From Cladobotryum mycophilum (lineage: Eukaryota; Ascomycota; Sordariomycetes; Hypocreales; Hypocreaceae), in assembly GCA_036429605.1 (NCBI GenBank), contig CM071591.1:4774001-4838000 (forward strand): a stretch of 64,000 nucleotides of DNA. The letters are read 5' to 3'. Shown in pieces: positions 20,788 through 31,089 of this stretch (position 1 is its first letter; every line of letters begins with the position of its first letter). The position numbers were made by a program, and so were the translations under genes. The notes below the pieces were generated by a model. That model worked only from the letters and a program-made list of their open reading frames with translations, was not told the DNA's origin and did not search any database.

Positions 20788-22258
20788 TCAAAACTCATTC
20801 CAGCATCTCAAATCTAGTCGATACTGCCTCCCAAGTGTCCGATTGACAACGTACTGCCAGGCATCTAAGACGTCCTGGTCAGGTACCCATCCGTGATTGT
20901 ACATTAGCTTAAGCCGTCCGAGCTTTGCGTTGTATATGACGTCCATCATGATGGGCTCCTGTAGCTGGACAGTGATTTGCTCCATGGCGGGCATTTGCAG
21001 GGCTATCTGGGCGGCCCGGAGAAGAATGTTCTTGAAAAACACGGGGTCTGGTACGGAGCGGCATCGTCCAATGTACTCACCCAGACAGTCGCTCTCCACG
21101 CTCCCGTCATCATCCATCATGGCATCCTCATCCGCGTTTTCGACTCCGGGGACAATCAGCCACCTGGCTGACGGGGTGATGCACTGTGGCCCGAACAAGA
21201 AGTGCTTGAGGGTGGACAGCTCGACGTTCTCTGGCGGGAAAAAGTCCTCATCCTCGATGCTGCCGATGACGTCGAAGAACATGATGCCTCGGCGCTGGGC
21301 AAAGCTTGATAGGGCGAGGCTCAGCTTATCACCCGCTCCGTACCAGGAGATGAATGGCTCATGGGGGCCGTAATCATAAGCCTCCGGATCTGTATAGTGG
21401 AAGAAGAAATCCGTGATGCTGGATGGCAGGAATCCAATGCCATCGGCGATTGCTGGCTCTTTTTGTTAGCACAATGAACTCTCGAATGAAACGACTGCAA
21501 AGAAAGAAGAAGAGAAGAAGAAAAAGGGAAGACGAACCGTTTCTGAGTGCAATCTTTTGGGCTGTGCTTGTCGTGTAGTCGACAAGTTTCCACCACAGTG
21601 TTCTCAAATGCGGGAATCTAAGTGCAATCCTGATCAAGGCGATTGGGTTGATCAAAATCGGCATGGAAGGGTCGTCAACGCGAAAGTAAGTGACATGTGG
21701 GAGCTCCGGAAGCCACTGGTTATCGCCATCTTCAAAGTGGAAATCCAAGTAATAGCCGGCCTCGGGGAGTTCACTCTCACGGGCGTAGCGGCGGTGATAG
21801 ATGCCCGGCTCGTAGTTGGGGATTTTGGCGTTGAGGTAGAGAACCATGGGCGGCGCCATGAACCAGGGCCTGTTGCTGAGGAAGCAAAAGGAGGCCCTGA
21901 CGAAACTGGTAAACAGCCTGTTGTACTCAACGCGCTGATACTCGTCGTAGCGGTATCTCGACTGCCTCGGGTCATGCTCCGGGAGCCGGAACTCGAGGTT
22001 CACCTCGCGCATATACAGGAGACGGTTTGGGGTGAAGACATAGGGGGCCTCCGCTAGCCTCTGGGGGGTGAGCTTGACGTAGCGGAACGTGTGTGCCTCA
22101 ACATAAGGTTGCAGCTGGCGCGACACGGCGGCGTACGAGGCCAGGTGAGACCATTCATCTACTTTTTGTTTCTTTTCGTGCTGCCAGTCCACCTTGCTGA
22201 GGTTGGAGATGATGAGGGCAATGACCTCTGGAGGCAGTCTGATACCCCCCATGTTCAT
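20788..22258 (-). CDS. F-box-like domain protein, function unknown
   Basis: Two exons, 22258..21538 and 21452..20788, give 461 residues. The 85-bp intron has donor GTTCGT, branch GTGCTAAC and acceptor GCCAG, and the joined reading is ALRN-AIADGIGFLPSSI. The N-terminus (LPPEVIALIISNLSKVDWQ) fits an F-box-like helix pair, followed by a segment typical of these proteins (HLASYAAVSRQLQPYVEAHTF). The rest (FVDVIG-type strands, an acidic stretch DADEDAMMDDD, and a final WQYVVNRTLGRQYRLDL) matches no named domain. F-box proteins recruit substrates to SCF ubiquitin ligases; the partner cannot be guessed. The start is the first ATG before the F-box-like segment (22258; another Met two codons on). Frames further upstream are low-complexity leader. 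Confidence 0.72.
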
Positions 22259-23074
22259 GTTTTGACTGATTGGGGCCTGTAAGCCAGCCCGTTTCTGTGA
22301 TTGGGTTTTGGGTGGGTTTGGTTTCAGTGTGTGTCTGTATCTTCTCTCTGTGTGTGTGCTTGAGAGAGAGAAAAAGAGGTTGAGATGGTATGAAAAATGA
22401 AGGGGGTAGAAGGGGATTAATATAGAAAGAATGAAACAGGAGAAGAAGAAGGAAAGGAGGAAAAAGAGGAACAACACGGGGGAAGGGACTCACGGTGTGG
22501 ATTGGGGGGGGGGGGTTGTTTGGGCAGAGAGGCAAGCACTGGGGGAGAGAAAGGGAAGGGGGGAGGGCAGACAAGCAAGAACGTTTCAATGGGCAAAAGA
22601 TGCTTGTTAGTAATAAATAACTGGACATCCATGCATGAATCCTCACAGTTATAGTAGCAGTGGTGGGATTGCCCAATTGTGCTGGACATGCAGTGCGGTG
22701 CAGTATCATTTCAAATATATATAAATATAGAGGGCATGCATCTATAATTTAGCCAACCAATGATAAAAACCTCTCCCTATGTCATGGGCATAGCATATTA
22801 GATTGAATTAGGTACCCTGTAAGCAGAAAACTGGCGGGTGGGAACCTTTGGCTTTTTTTTCTTTTTTCCCTTCTTCTCTCATTGTTGTCTTATGCGTTGG
22901 ATGGGGGGAATAATGATTGCCCAGATATTAAAATACGTAAAGTAAATGACTGATGTTCTATTGGAAAAATAGATGTGACTATAATATATATTTAATATGA
23001 CAACGGTGTAAATGGACACTGATACTTGTTAATCAAAGTGCCCGCCAATGCATCATTTTTTTCGTATCAGCATG
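22259..23074. other. Intergenic region without supported genes
   Basis: About 800 bp between two minus-strand genes. A G-rich block with a run of ten G (22506-22515) and AT-rich sequence after 22900. It should hold the F-box gene promoter. Confidence 0.55.
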
Positions 23075-24354
23075 TTAATTCGTTTGGCAAAGGGCGTGTA
23101 GTATCTTGTCCAGGCCCTGCTGCTCCCCTTCCATGGTGCCATACTTGTCGTGATCAACCCAGCCGACGGTGTTGCCTCCGCCGAAATCAATCACGACGGC
23201 GTCACCGTCCTCGTCAATCAATATATTGTCAGTCTTGATATCACGCCACATAATGCCCAGCGCATGCAACCGGGCCAGCGACTGCTTGATCTGCTCCGCC
23301 CATTTCCGCTTCATCGAGGCCGTGGCCTCTTGCCCGGGGACGGTGCCGTCCTCCACGTGGTCCAAGAGCACTCGTAGACTGTGATGTCTGTGGGGAATGT
23401 AACCGAGCAGAATTCCGATGACACCCGTGTGTGATCTGACGATGCCTGCACCAGCACAGCAACGAGCACAGAGCGCCGCACTGTTTAGATTTTTTTATTT
23501 ATTCATTTCATCATCATCAGCTTGACAAGGGTGTCTGTATATTGTATGTCGCTTACCTTTGAGTTTGGGGACCTTGAGACCTTGCTCGTCACTTTTTCCT
23601 CTTTTCCCTCTTTCCTTTGCTTCTGCCTCTGCCTCTGCCTCTGCCTCTGCTGCTCCCCTCAGCTTGAGGTAGGCATCGAGCTCCTCACCGAGGGCATCTT
23701 TACAAATGTAATACGAAATCTTGCAAATCATGTCCTCGCCGTCGACGCAGACTTTCCACACACAGCTCTGAAGCCGATGACCCAGTTTGATGCGCCGCGG
23801 CTCCACGACCGGGACCGAATCGTCCAGGTTCATCTGTCGGAGTTTTTCCTCGGGGATTGGGCTGTATTTCTCATCCAACTCGTAATCATCCCGTCTAAGC
23901 GAGACAAGCTGGCCTTCCCTGGTCAACACCTGCAATATATGCGTCTCCGGATACAGCTGCTCCTGCATGGTGGTAGGGGAGGGAGGGGAGCCGGGGCCAG
24001 CTCTCGCATCAACGGGAGGCAAGTTGTGCCCGCCAGCCGTGAAAAGTCACGCTCAATGGTTTTCAAGCGATCATCTTTTTCTTCGGTCGGCTCTCCGTAG
24101 CTGAGCTCACTAAGCTCAATCAGCACTTTGCCCTCGATTGACTCGTCGAAGCGGTAGTCTGGGGGGAATTCGTGCTCTCTGGCACTGACGAGGACAAAGA
24201 ATTGTGCACCGTTGTAGGAGTAGCTGATCATCAAGGACCATATCTCCGTGTCAATCAGCTGCCGGAGACCAGTAAATAATGGGAACGGTGTGGGTTGCTG
24301 CGCTTCCTCCAAGCCCGTCTCTTCCTCGACTGGTGGTGCCTCCTCGGTCATCAT
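23075..24354 (-). CDS. Kinase-like (PK-fold) protein with one frame break
   Basis: Degenerate fungal protein-kinase-like protein. Three pieces: frame A from ATG 24354 (MMTEEAPPVEEE... LIDTEIWSLMISYSY), frame B to 23557 (QMNLDDSVPVVEPRRIKLGH, CVWKVCVDGEDMICKISYY), and exon 2, 23445..23075. The 111-bp intron is GTAAGC..TGCAG. Exon 2 carries LARLHALGIMWRDIKTDNIL, where the usual HRD reads WRD, and VIDFGGG in place of DFG; the chain stops soon after. This layout matches kinase-like proteins often linked to fungal accessory regions. Frames A and B meet in a region of C-rich runs (about 23976-24015). One added base gives 390 codons (389 residues). An (Ala-Glu)n stretch is encoded by CTGCCT repeats at 23623-23652. 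Activity is uncertain because the catalytic loop lacks His and the C-lobe is short. Confidence 0.76.
23623..23652. repeat. (CTGCCT)n hexanucleotide repeat inside the kinase-like gene
   Basis: Five CTGCCT-type units encode alternating Ala-Glu on the minus strand. The repeat keeps the frame, so length changes would alter a linker rather than break the gene. Confidence 0.85.
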
Positions 24355-25884
24355 GGCTCGTTTTGTGAGCGGCGACAGCAGCAGCAGCAGCAGCGACGGA
24401 AGGGGGGAGGGTCAGGGTGGGACGTGGCAAGCAAGGGAGGGGGGCAGAGGGGACCTCAATCAAAATGTAGGCATGTATGTATGTAATGTAATGTAAGGTA
24501 ATGTAAATGATAGGTAAATAACCAAACTTGGAGAGAGAGGGAGGAAAAGTACTCGGTAGGTCATTGGCCCTGGTATATTAAATTTTGATTTTGTTATTAG
24601 TCTTTTCCATCATCTAATGGAAATGAGAAAGAAACATAATAAACAGGAAAACGACTGATAAAGGTCAGAAAAGGGTATCAAGCACTGGTGATCTCTGGCC
24701 AAGTGTCTTGGATTTCCATGTTGCAGCCTGTAGCCCGTAGCCTGTAGGTATTGATGTAGGTCTTCAGCTGGGCTTGCAAGATCTGATGATGTCTGCCCGT
24801 CCACTGCTGCGACGGTGTTGAGCTCCTCAGGGGGTTGCTGGCGCCCGCTGTCCAAACTTTCTGGGCGTCAGTGGGGGTTTTTAGGCGTTTTTTAGGCCTC
24901 CATCTAGGCCTGTAGAATATAGTGAGCGCTGTGGGCATGCGCTGGACGCCCGGAGATGAATCCCGTCCAATCCAGCGCCTGTAACCTTGGAGCCCCACCT
25001 GACCCTCCCCGGCCTGATTGCGTCAAACAATGGATGCATGGATGGATACTGTTCCAGGCTATCGTTGAACTTGGGGGGACATGTAAGAAAATTGTTCAAT
25101 TTTGTATTTTTTGCATAAGAATAATTGCACCTACTATTGTTTTAGTAAGAAGAAGGAAGGAATCAATGGATCAGTCAATCAGTTATTTGCTTGTACTTTG
25201 CTTGTGTTTTTTTCTGTCGTTGTTTTCCGAGGTTCCATGCTTGTCTGGGCCATCCGGGAGGTACTATGACATATGCACCCACTGAGCTACAGCTGGCGGG
25301 GAATCAGTTTAGTGCCGCAGTTTCTGGCCGTCACATCAAAACGGGCGACATTGCGTAGCATCCAATCCAACTGATCATCTCCAGCGCTGTTCTGTTCTGT
25401 CAGATGCCAAGATTGTTAACACTGGACTCAAGTTGGAGCATCCATTACTCGTACACGTTGTGCCCAAGGCTGTTCTTTTCAAAGTCTTTTTCTTTCTCTT
25501 TTTTCTTCTTTTTTCTTCTTTCTTCTTTCTTCTTTCTCCCCTGTTTTATTACATCCCTTTCAAGTCCTGTGAATGTTGTTCTTCAACCCATCCATCTTAC
25601 ACACAAATAATATATCTACTGTAAAAAACGAATAATGATATGATAATGATAACATGCTCTGGCAAAAAGAGCCTGATTTACCCTTTCTCTCATTTCCTTC
25701 TTCTTTTGTGATTTCATGTGCATCCTTCACTCTCAATAAAGGTGTCCAAAGAAGTTCAATGGCTCTGGAGGGAACACTTGTATGAATATTGGTTCCTCTG
25801 GAGTCGTATAAGAAAGAGTATAGATGACCCCATTCTCCATCCAGTTCTAGATTTGACAACTAAACCACCAATAATTTGCAACAC

Positions 25885-25886
<2 letters not shown>
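24355..25886. other. Intergenic region without supported genes
   Basis: About 1.5 kb, divergent promoters for the kinase-like and ankyrin genes. Contains a CAG run (24379-24392) and a TTC-rich tract (about 25480-25540). Short frames at 24678 and 24956 show no family features. Confidence 0.55.

Positions 25887-25926
<40 letters not shown>
25887..25926. repeat. (CA)20 microsatellite just upstream of the ankyrin gene
   Basis: Forty bases of pure CA end 16 bases before the ATG at 25943, so the repeat lies in the immediate leader or promoter of that gene. Length changes could affect its expression. Confidence 0.95.
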
Positions 25927-25927
<1 letters not shown>

Positions 25928-25942
25928 CACTGATTTTACAAA

Positions 25943-27787
25943 ATGCCCCCATTCAAAATACCCCTCAATCAACTTCCGGCTGTCGTCGCCGACATCATTT
26001 CTGAGCAGCTATACAACGAGGGTGATACCAAGACTCTAGCCGCGTTGGCTAGACTATTGACCTTCCACCAACGTGCCAACTCCCTCCTTTATCAGTTCAA
26101 CGTCAAAAAACAAGAGAGCTCGGCAATCCGGTGGGCATGCCGCCAAGGAAACCTCGAGACGCTCAGGATGTTACTGAAGCACGGCACTGATATAGACGGG
26201 CAATTAGCCGAGTACAGGAGCACCCAGAGGACCCCCAGCGATGAAACGAATCCACTCTTTCTCGCCATCGGTCCTGGTCATGTTCGTATAATCGAATTGA
26301 TCTTGTCTCGTCGTGGCGTCAATCTAAATCGTGGCAATGCCACTGATACGCCGTTGTCGTACGCCGTCGAGTGTGGACAGGCAGAAATCGTGGCACTACT
26401 GCTTGCCAAAGATGGCATTGACGTGAACACGAAGATACCATTAGTCAGAGCAGCCAGAAAGGGACGCATAGATTTGGTGAAAATGCTACTTGCCAAAGAG
26501 GACATTAATGTAGATGCCCGCAGATTGAGTGGCCAGACGGCATTAGAAGTTGCAGCGTATGGAGGCCATGTTGACATATGCAAACTACTCTTGGCAAGGG
26601 GCGCTGACGCTGGGCTGCGGAAGGATTGTAGCTGCCCTGATGGAGGGGCGCTAAGGTGGTCAATAAGAAGGGGCCATTTTGAAATCGCAAAGCTGTTCCT
26701 AGAAACAGCAAAGATAGCCCCTGACCTGGAAGATACAGCTGGGTTTATTGGCGGACCCTTGTGCTATAGTGCTGCGTGCTGCGAGGATCAGCCAATGCTG
26801 GTGTTGCTCTTGTCGCATGGGGCAGACTTGAACTCTCGCCGTGATGGACAGAAGAAACCGTTGATTCACGCGGTTCAACAAGGCAACTCAAGAGCAGTCA
26901 AGTTGCTTCTGGCGAGCGGCGCTGACCCGGACGTAGTGGACGAATATGGCCGAACCGCTTTAAGTCATGTTAGACACTTTCACCTCTTTTCGCAGTCTAG
27001 TTCAAGGGAAATGGTTGAAGTAGCAAAACTCCTTCTTGAAAGCGGTGCCAATCCGGATGCGAGATGCTATAAGGGTCGGACTCCATTGAGCTATCTATGC
27101 CAGGATCTCGAAAGCATTGATGTAGTCAAGCTGTTGGTGGATACTGGGCGCGTCGATGTGAACTCTCAATGTGGTTGTGGCACGACACCCTTATCCTACG
27201 CCGCCATGCGGCACAACGTCGAGGGAGTAAGTTTACTTCTAGGGGTAGATGGCATCGAGCCCGATATTCCATCCCACGACGGTCAGACCCTTTTACTATT
27301 TTCCGTGGCACGGTCGTCATCACCACGATCCATACCGAGTCTTCTCCTGGCTACAAACAGCGTTCGTCTCAACATCCGATGCAACGATGGTAATACCCCG
27401 TTGCTGCTCGCTGTAACTTCACGCAGCGAAGCGCTGGTAAGTCTTCTCTTTGCCACAGGTCGTGTCGACGTCGAGGCGCCCTGCAGGGATAGCCGGACCG
27501 TTCTCAGCTTTGCCGCGGAGAATGGGCATCTCGACATGGTCCGTCTGCTTTTGAATGTGTACCGTGCCAAACCTGATGCCCCATGCAATTTTGGCCGAAC
27601 ACCGTTGAGTTATGCCGCAGCACGAGGCCGGCAGGATGGGGTGACTTTACTTTCGGCAACCCAGGGCGTCGATCCAAATCAAGAGTGCAAGATGGGTTGG
27701 ACGCCCTGGCGATACGCACTTTCAGAGGGGAGGGCGGAATGTTGCAGCCTATTAGCTCCTCATACGATCGGTGCAAAAGTGCAGTGA
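25943..27787 (+). CDS. Large ankyrin-repeat protein
   Basis: 614 residues, single exon. Residues 1-55 (PLNQLPAVVADIISEQLYNE, LAALARLLTFHQRANSLLY) resemble the F-box-like cap that often precedes fungal ankyrin arrays. From residue ~60 to the end there are about fifteen ankyrin units, e.g. GNLETLRMLLKHGTDID, GQTALEVAAYGGHVDICKLL, GRTPLSYAAARGRQDGVTLL. Each has the G-x-TPL-x-x-A helix start and the xLLL second helix. Such proteins are protein-binding scaffolds; no enzymatic domain is present. It lies in the same accessory stretch as the PNP-fold, F-box-like and kinase-like genes. The repeats are not near-identical at DNA level. The start is the first ATG after the CA repeat. Confidence 0.95.
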   Translation: MPPFKIPLNQLPAVVADIISEQLYNEGDTKTLAALARLLTFHQRANSLLYQFNVKKQESSAIRWACRQGNLETLRMLLKHGTDIDGQLAEYRSTQRTPSDETNPLFLAIGPGHVRIIELILSRRGVNLNRGNATDTPLSYAVECGQAEIVALLLAKDGIDVNTKIPLVRAARKGRIDLVKMLLAKEDINVDARRLSGQTALEVAAYGGHVDICKLLLARGADAGLRKDCSCPDGGALRWSIRRGHFEIAKLFLETAKIAPDLEDTAGFIGGPLCYSAACCEDQPMLVLLLSHGADLNSRRDGQKKPLIHAVQQGNSRAVKLLLASGADPDVVDEYGRTALSHVRHFHLFSQSSSREMVEVAKLLLESGANPDARCYKGRTPLSYLCQDLESIDVVKLLVDTGRVDVNSQCGCGTTPLSYAAMRHNVEGVSLLLGVDGIEPDIPSHDGQTLLLFSVARSSSPRSIPSLLLATNSVRLNIRCNDGNTPLLLAVTSRSEALVSLLFATGRVDVEAPCRDSRTVLSFAAENGHLDMVRLLLNVYRAKPDAPCNFGRTPLSYAAARGRQDGVTLLSATQGVDPNQECKMGWTPWRYALSEGRAECCSLLAPHTIGAKVQ

Positions 27788-27870
27788 AATTATCCGAAAG
27801 TCAAGAAATAGATTACAAGAGATACATACATGAATAGATAAATAACCCGCTCCTCTCCTTTTTTTCTTCT

Positions 27871-28470
27871 TCAGAAATCCTGTATTCCGGTTTCTCCCTC
27901 CTTTTTGTACGTGTAGTCTGATGGCGACTCGTCTGATGCCCAACCTGGATCTTCTTGATCAAACCAAGCGTCTTCGGCTTCGTTTCTCGCCTCAACATCC
28001 AGGTCATCGTTTGTATCGACGACGGAATAGTCAAATTCGTCGTCCCTGCCTTGAACAAAGCGCTCTTGCAAAAATGTACTCCAAAGCTCTAGCCCATGCT
28101 CCTTGCTCTCGGCAGAAGCCTCCTCCCATGCCGTGGCATCTAGTCCCGTCTCGGTTGACGGCTCCGACGGATCGAGGTTGGCAAGTCTAGTCTCGCCGCG
28201 AACGAGATCAGCCTCGAGGGTGCGTCCGTAGCCCTTGACCTTCCCCTCTGCTTCCCTCTCTGCCGGCGTTTGGTATCTCTTGACGAGTCGCTCATACAAT
28301 ATGGGATCTGCAAGTTCATGCTCAATGTTGCTCAGATACGACGGGTTCCTGCGCAGGTATTCGCGACGACGGTTCTGCTGCTGAAGCTGGGCTAGCTTGG
28401 CCTGCGACTTGGGAGGTCTAGGGACCGGCTTTTCGAAGCCAGCCTCCTCTTCGCTCTTTCCTAGCGACAT
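27871..28470 (-). CDS. CCDC97-like (DUF2052) protein
   Basis: 199 residues, single exon, convergent with the ankyrin gene (83 bp between stops). It has the hallmark block RREYLRRNPSYLSN, then EHELADPILYERLVKRYQT, PAEREAEGKVKGYGRTLEAD, and the acidic C-terminal part DEFDYSVVDTNDDLD... EAEDAWFDQEDPGW. This is the CCDC97 C-terminal family, a conserved eukaryotic protein found with splicing (SF3b) complexes in other organisms; that role is taken from the family, not seen here. The length is normal for fungi. The start is the only upstream ATG in frame. Confidence 0.88.
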   Translation of the reverse strand: MSLGKSEEEAGFEKPVPRPPKSQAKLAQLQQQNRRREYLRRNPSYLSNIEHELADPILYERLVKRYQTPAEREAEGKVKGYGRTLEADLVRGETRLANLDPSEPSTETGLDATAWEEASAESKEHGLELWSTFLQERFVQGRDDEFDYSVVDTNDDLDVEARNEAEDAWFDQEDPGWASDESPSDYTYKKEGETGIQDF

Positions 28471-31089
28471 GATTGGCGGTTGAGTAGTCGCGGCATTGGT
28501 TTTTGAAATGGAGGCTCTTGATGTTGCAGGTCACGAGATGGGGGGTGGACGGCCTGGAGGTCTGACGTGAGGTGGTATAACATTGCTCAGGTGAGATGCC
28601 CCGCTAGCCTGGTAACAACGCAGGGACCTGAGATCCGTGGTGGGGTTACAGCCCGCACGTACGACGGCTACAGCGGCTACAGCTCCTAGCTCATGCTTCT
28701 ATATTCCGTAGCACGTCGCCAGTTTCCACTAAGATTAAGCTTGTCCAACCAACAGCCCCAAGGCCATGTGCCAGGAAAGCTTCCCCATCAACAACAGGAG
28801 GAAGAGGATCAAGGTACCAGGAGGCTATAGCAAGTATGGAGTCTATCAGTCATGAAGAGGAGGAAGAAGAAGAGGAGGAGGAAGAAGAAGAGGAGGAGGA
28901 GGAGGAGGAGAAGGAGGAGGAGAGGGGGAGACTATTCAGAAAATCAGGAAATACAGGTGATGCGATGCGAGGGGGCTGGCATCTGAGAACAGCTACTATC
29001 CATCCCTCTCCCTATCTCTCCCTACCTTGAGCTTGCTCGCTCGGGTGATGTGCTGCTGACTTGCATAATCAGGGCACCTCAACTGAGCACCCCGCGGGTT
29101 GGTGCCTTACAGGTGTAAACGGGCTCGCAGCAAGCCCGTAGGCCTAGGTTCCCTCTCCAGCTCACCTCCACTTCTCTACCAATCTATGCTATCTTTGCAC
29201 CCACAAGTCTAGATTCATCACTCAACCAACCACAAGAGGGCGGTTTATTGCAAAATTAAAACAGAGACGAAGATGATAAAGCATAATGCAAGTTGCTCCA
29301 ATGAATGAATGAAAGGAAAAACAAGAATTACTAACAGAAACTGAACTGGGGCAATAGAGGCGGAGCGCCCTGATTAGGTCCTACGTGGATCATTTAACCC
29401 CCTGTCGAAGCCAGCAGCCTTTCCGAGACTCATGCAGCACCCACATGGCTAGAGATGTGCACAAACCCTTGTTACGGCCTACCAACATGGTCAAAGACAG
29501 GTGTTGCCTCATGATCAAGGGTCATGGCATGGACGGTGATGAAGAGCGAGAAGCGTACCTACCAATCCACTAGGGGTACCAGAATCGTTTTTGAGGCGAT
29601 GGCATCTCAAAGGAACACGGCTTGCCTCCCAAGAAGGCTTGCACACTGTGTGTCTTTTTTTTTTTTGTTGAGACGCACGCGGAAATGTATTCATCAATAC
29701 TAATTGCCCACCTTGTTTGCCGTGCTGCAGACCAAGCACAGCTGGTCGTCGTGTTGTGTAACCACCACCACTTCTTGTCGCGCATAGACGAAGATCGACA
29801 AACACACAACCGCATTTCCTGTTAGCTACTAGCCATGTACTCGCATGTACTGCCCAAGGGGCGAAGGGGGAGAGGGGAGGGGAGGGGGCTTGCAGAAACA
29901 ATGAGTAGAAAAGCCATGCCGAGTCCGTCTCAGAGTTAAAACACACAAAAAGCAGTCGACAACGAGAAAAGGGTAGGCATTGCCTGATCCAAAACATGCA
30001 GGGATTAAGGGACAGTCCGACTGGTTCACATATCCATGGCAGAGACATCCAGGGCAAGCAGACATTCAAGCTTTGGGGACAACCCCGACTGTTGCTTCGC
30101 CAAAGGGGGATCCCCTATGGGCTATGGGGTCATACTGGGACCTATTGGGACCTACTGGCAACCAACTAGCAGTGCTTTGCACCTCTGGGCTTGCATGGGA
30201 CAGCAACGGGCAGTGGGCACGTCACCCTCCATCCAATGCACCCAAGCAACCAGGACTGGTACAGACTGGTACGGACTGGCGCACACTGGTGCCACGGCGA
30301 CCTATGGGCTGCGCCGTTGCCCTTGTCCCGTACCACTACTACCTAGTACACTCACACTCACACGCACACGCACACTCGCACACACACATACACAAAGTAA
30401 GGATGGCGTTGGTCGAGCCGCCCTGGGCTGGGCTGGGCTGGCTGGCTGGCTGGACTGGCTGGCGGGCTGGGCTTGTATGTAAGGTAAGGTAGGTAGGTAT
30501 CCATCCACTACCTCATCATCTGGCGACCAAGCACGGGATTCATTGTCATGCCCACCAAAGGGAATGAAGGGGTAATATTGTGTCGATTCGGCTTAGTCGA
30601 GAGAGAGTCCAGAAATTAACTCGCATCCATTTCTTTTCAAGAACTCACCAAAGGGCTCCCGTCCTCAGCCGGTTTAGCCAAGACGCAAGACCACTTTATT
30701 ATCGCTTCTTCAAATAGGTCATCGAAAACCACCACCACCACCAGCATTCACCACCACGCCAGCATCTCCCTCGTGCGTTTTGGGGAACAAGACCACCTAC
30801 ATACATACACATACATACATACATACATATTTACCTACCTGCTTACCTTGCCTACCAACCTACCTAACCTGCCTGCCTACCCTACCTACAGAGCAGTGAT
30901 GGAGGTCGCTGCCGTTTAAGGAGCCGCCCCCTCTCGTTCTGTCGCTGGATGGAGGTGGGTGAATACATCGACTGCATCTCAGGCGGGCTCTTCATCCATC
31001 ACCACCATCAGTCATTTCGCAAGCAAGGTATTGGGAGACGAGGACGAGCCAAGCCAGGATAGCTGATAAAGGAAAATTAAGAAGCCAGG
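28471..31089. other. Long intergenic region, repeat-rich, no supported gene
   Basis: About 2.6 kb. Contains a GAG/GAA tract (28856-28923), TGGTACGGACTGG-like short repeats near 30250-30290, CACA-rich sequence (30351-30395), CATA repeats (30798-30829) and TACC/TACCTGCC repeats (30832-30891). The last lies close to the SSK1 start and may be part of its long leader. The open frames here are driven by these repeats. Confidence 0.55.
28856..28923. repeat. GAG/GAA microsatellite
   Basis: An almost pure (GAR)n run of about 68 bases. It creates a poly-Glu frame that is not a supported gene. Confidence 0.9.

Noticed and set aside
28836..29030. Poly-Glu open frame
   Set aside because: Produced by the GAG/GAA microsatellite alone.
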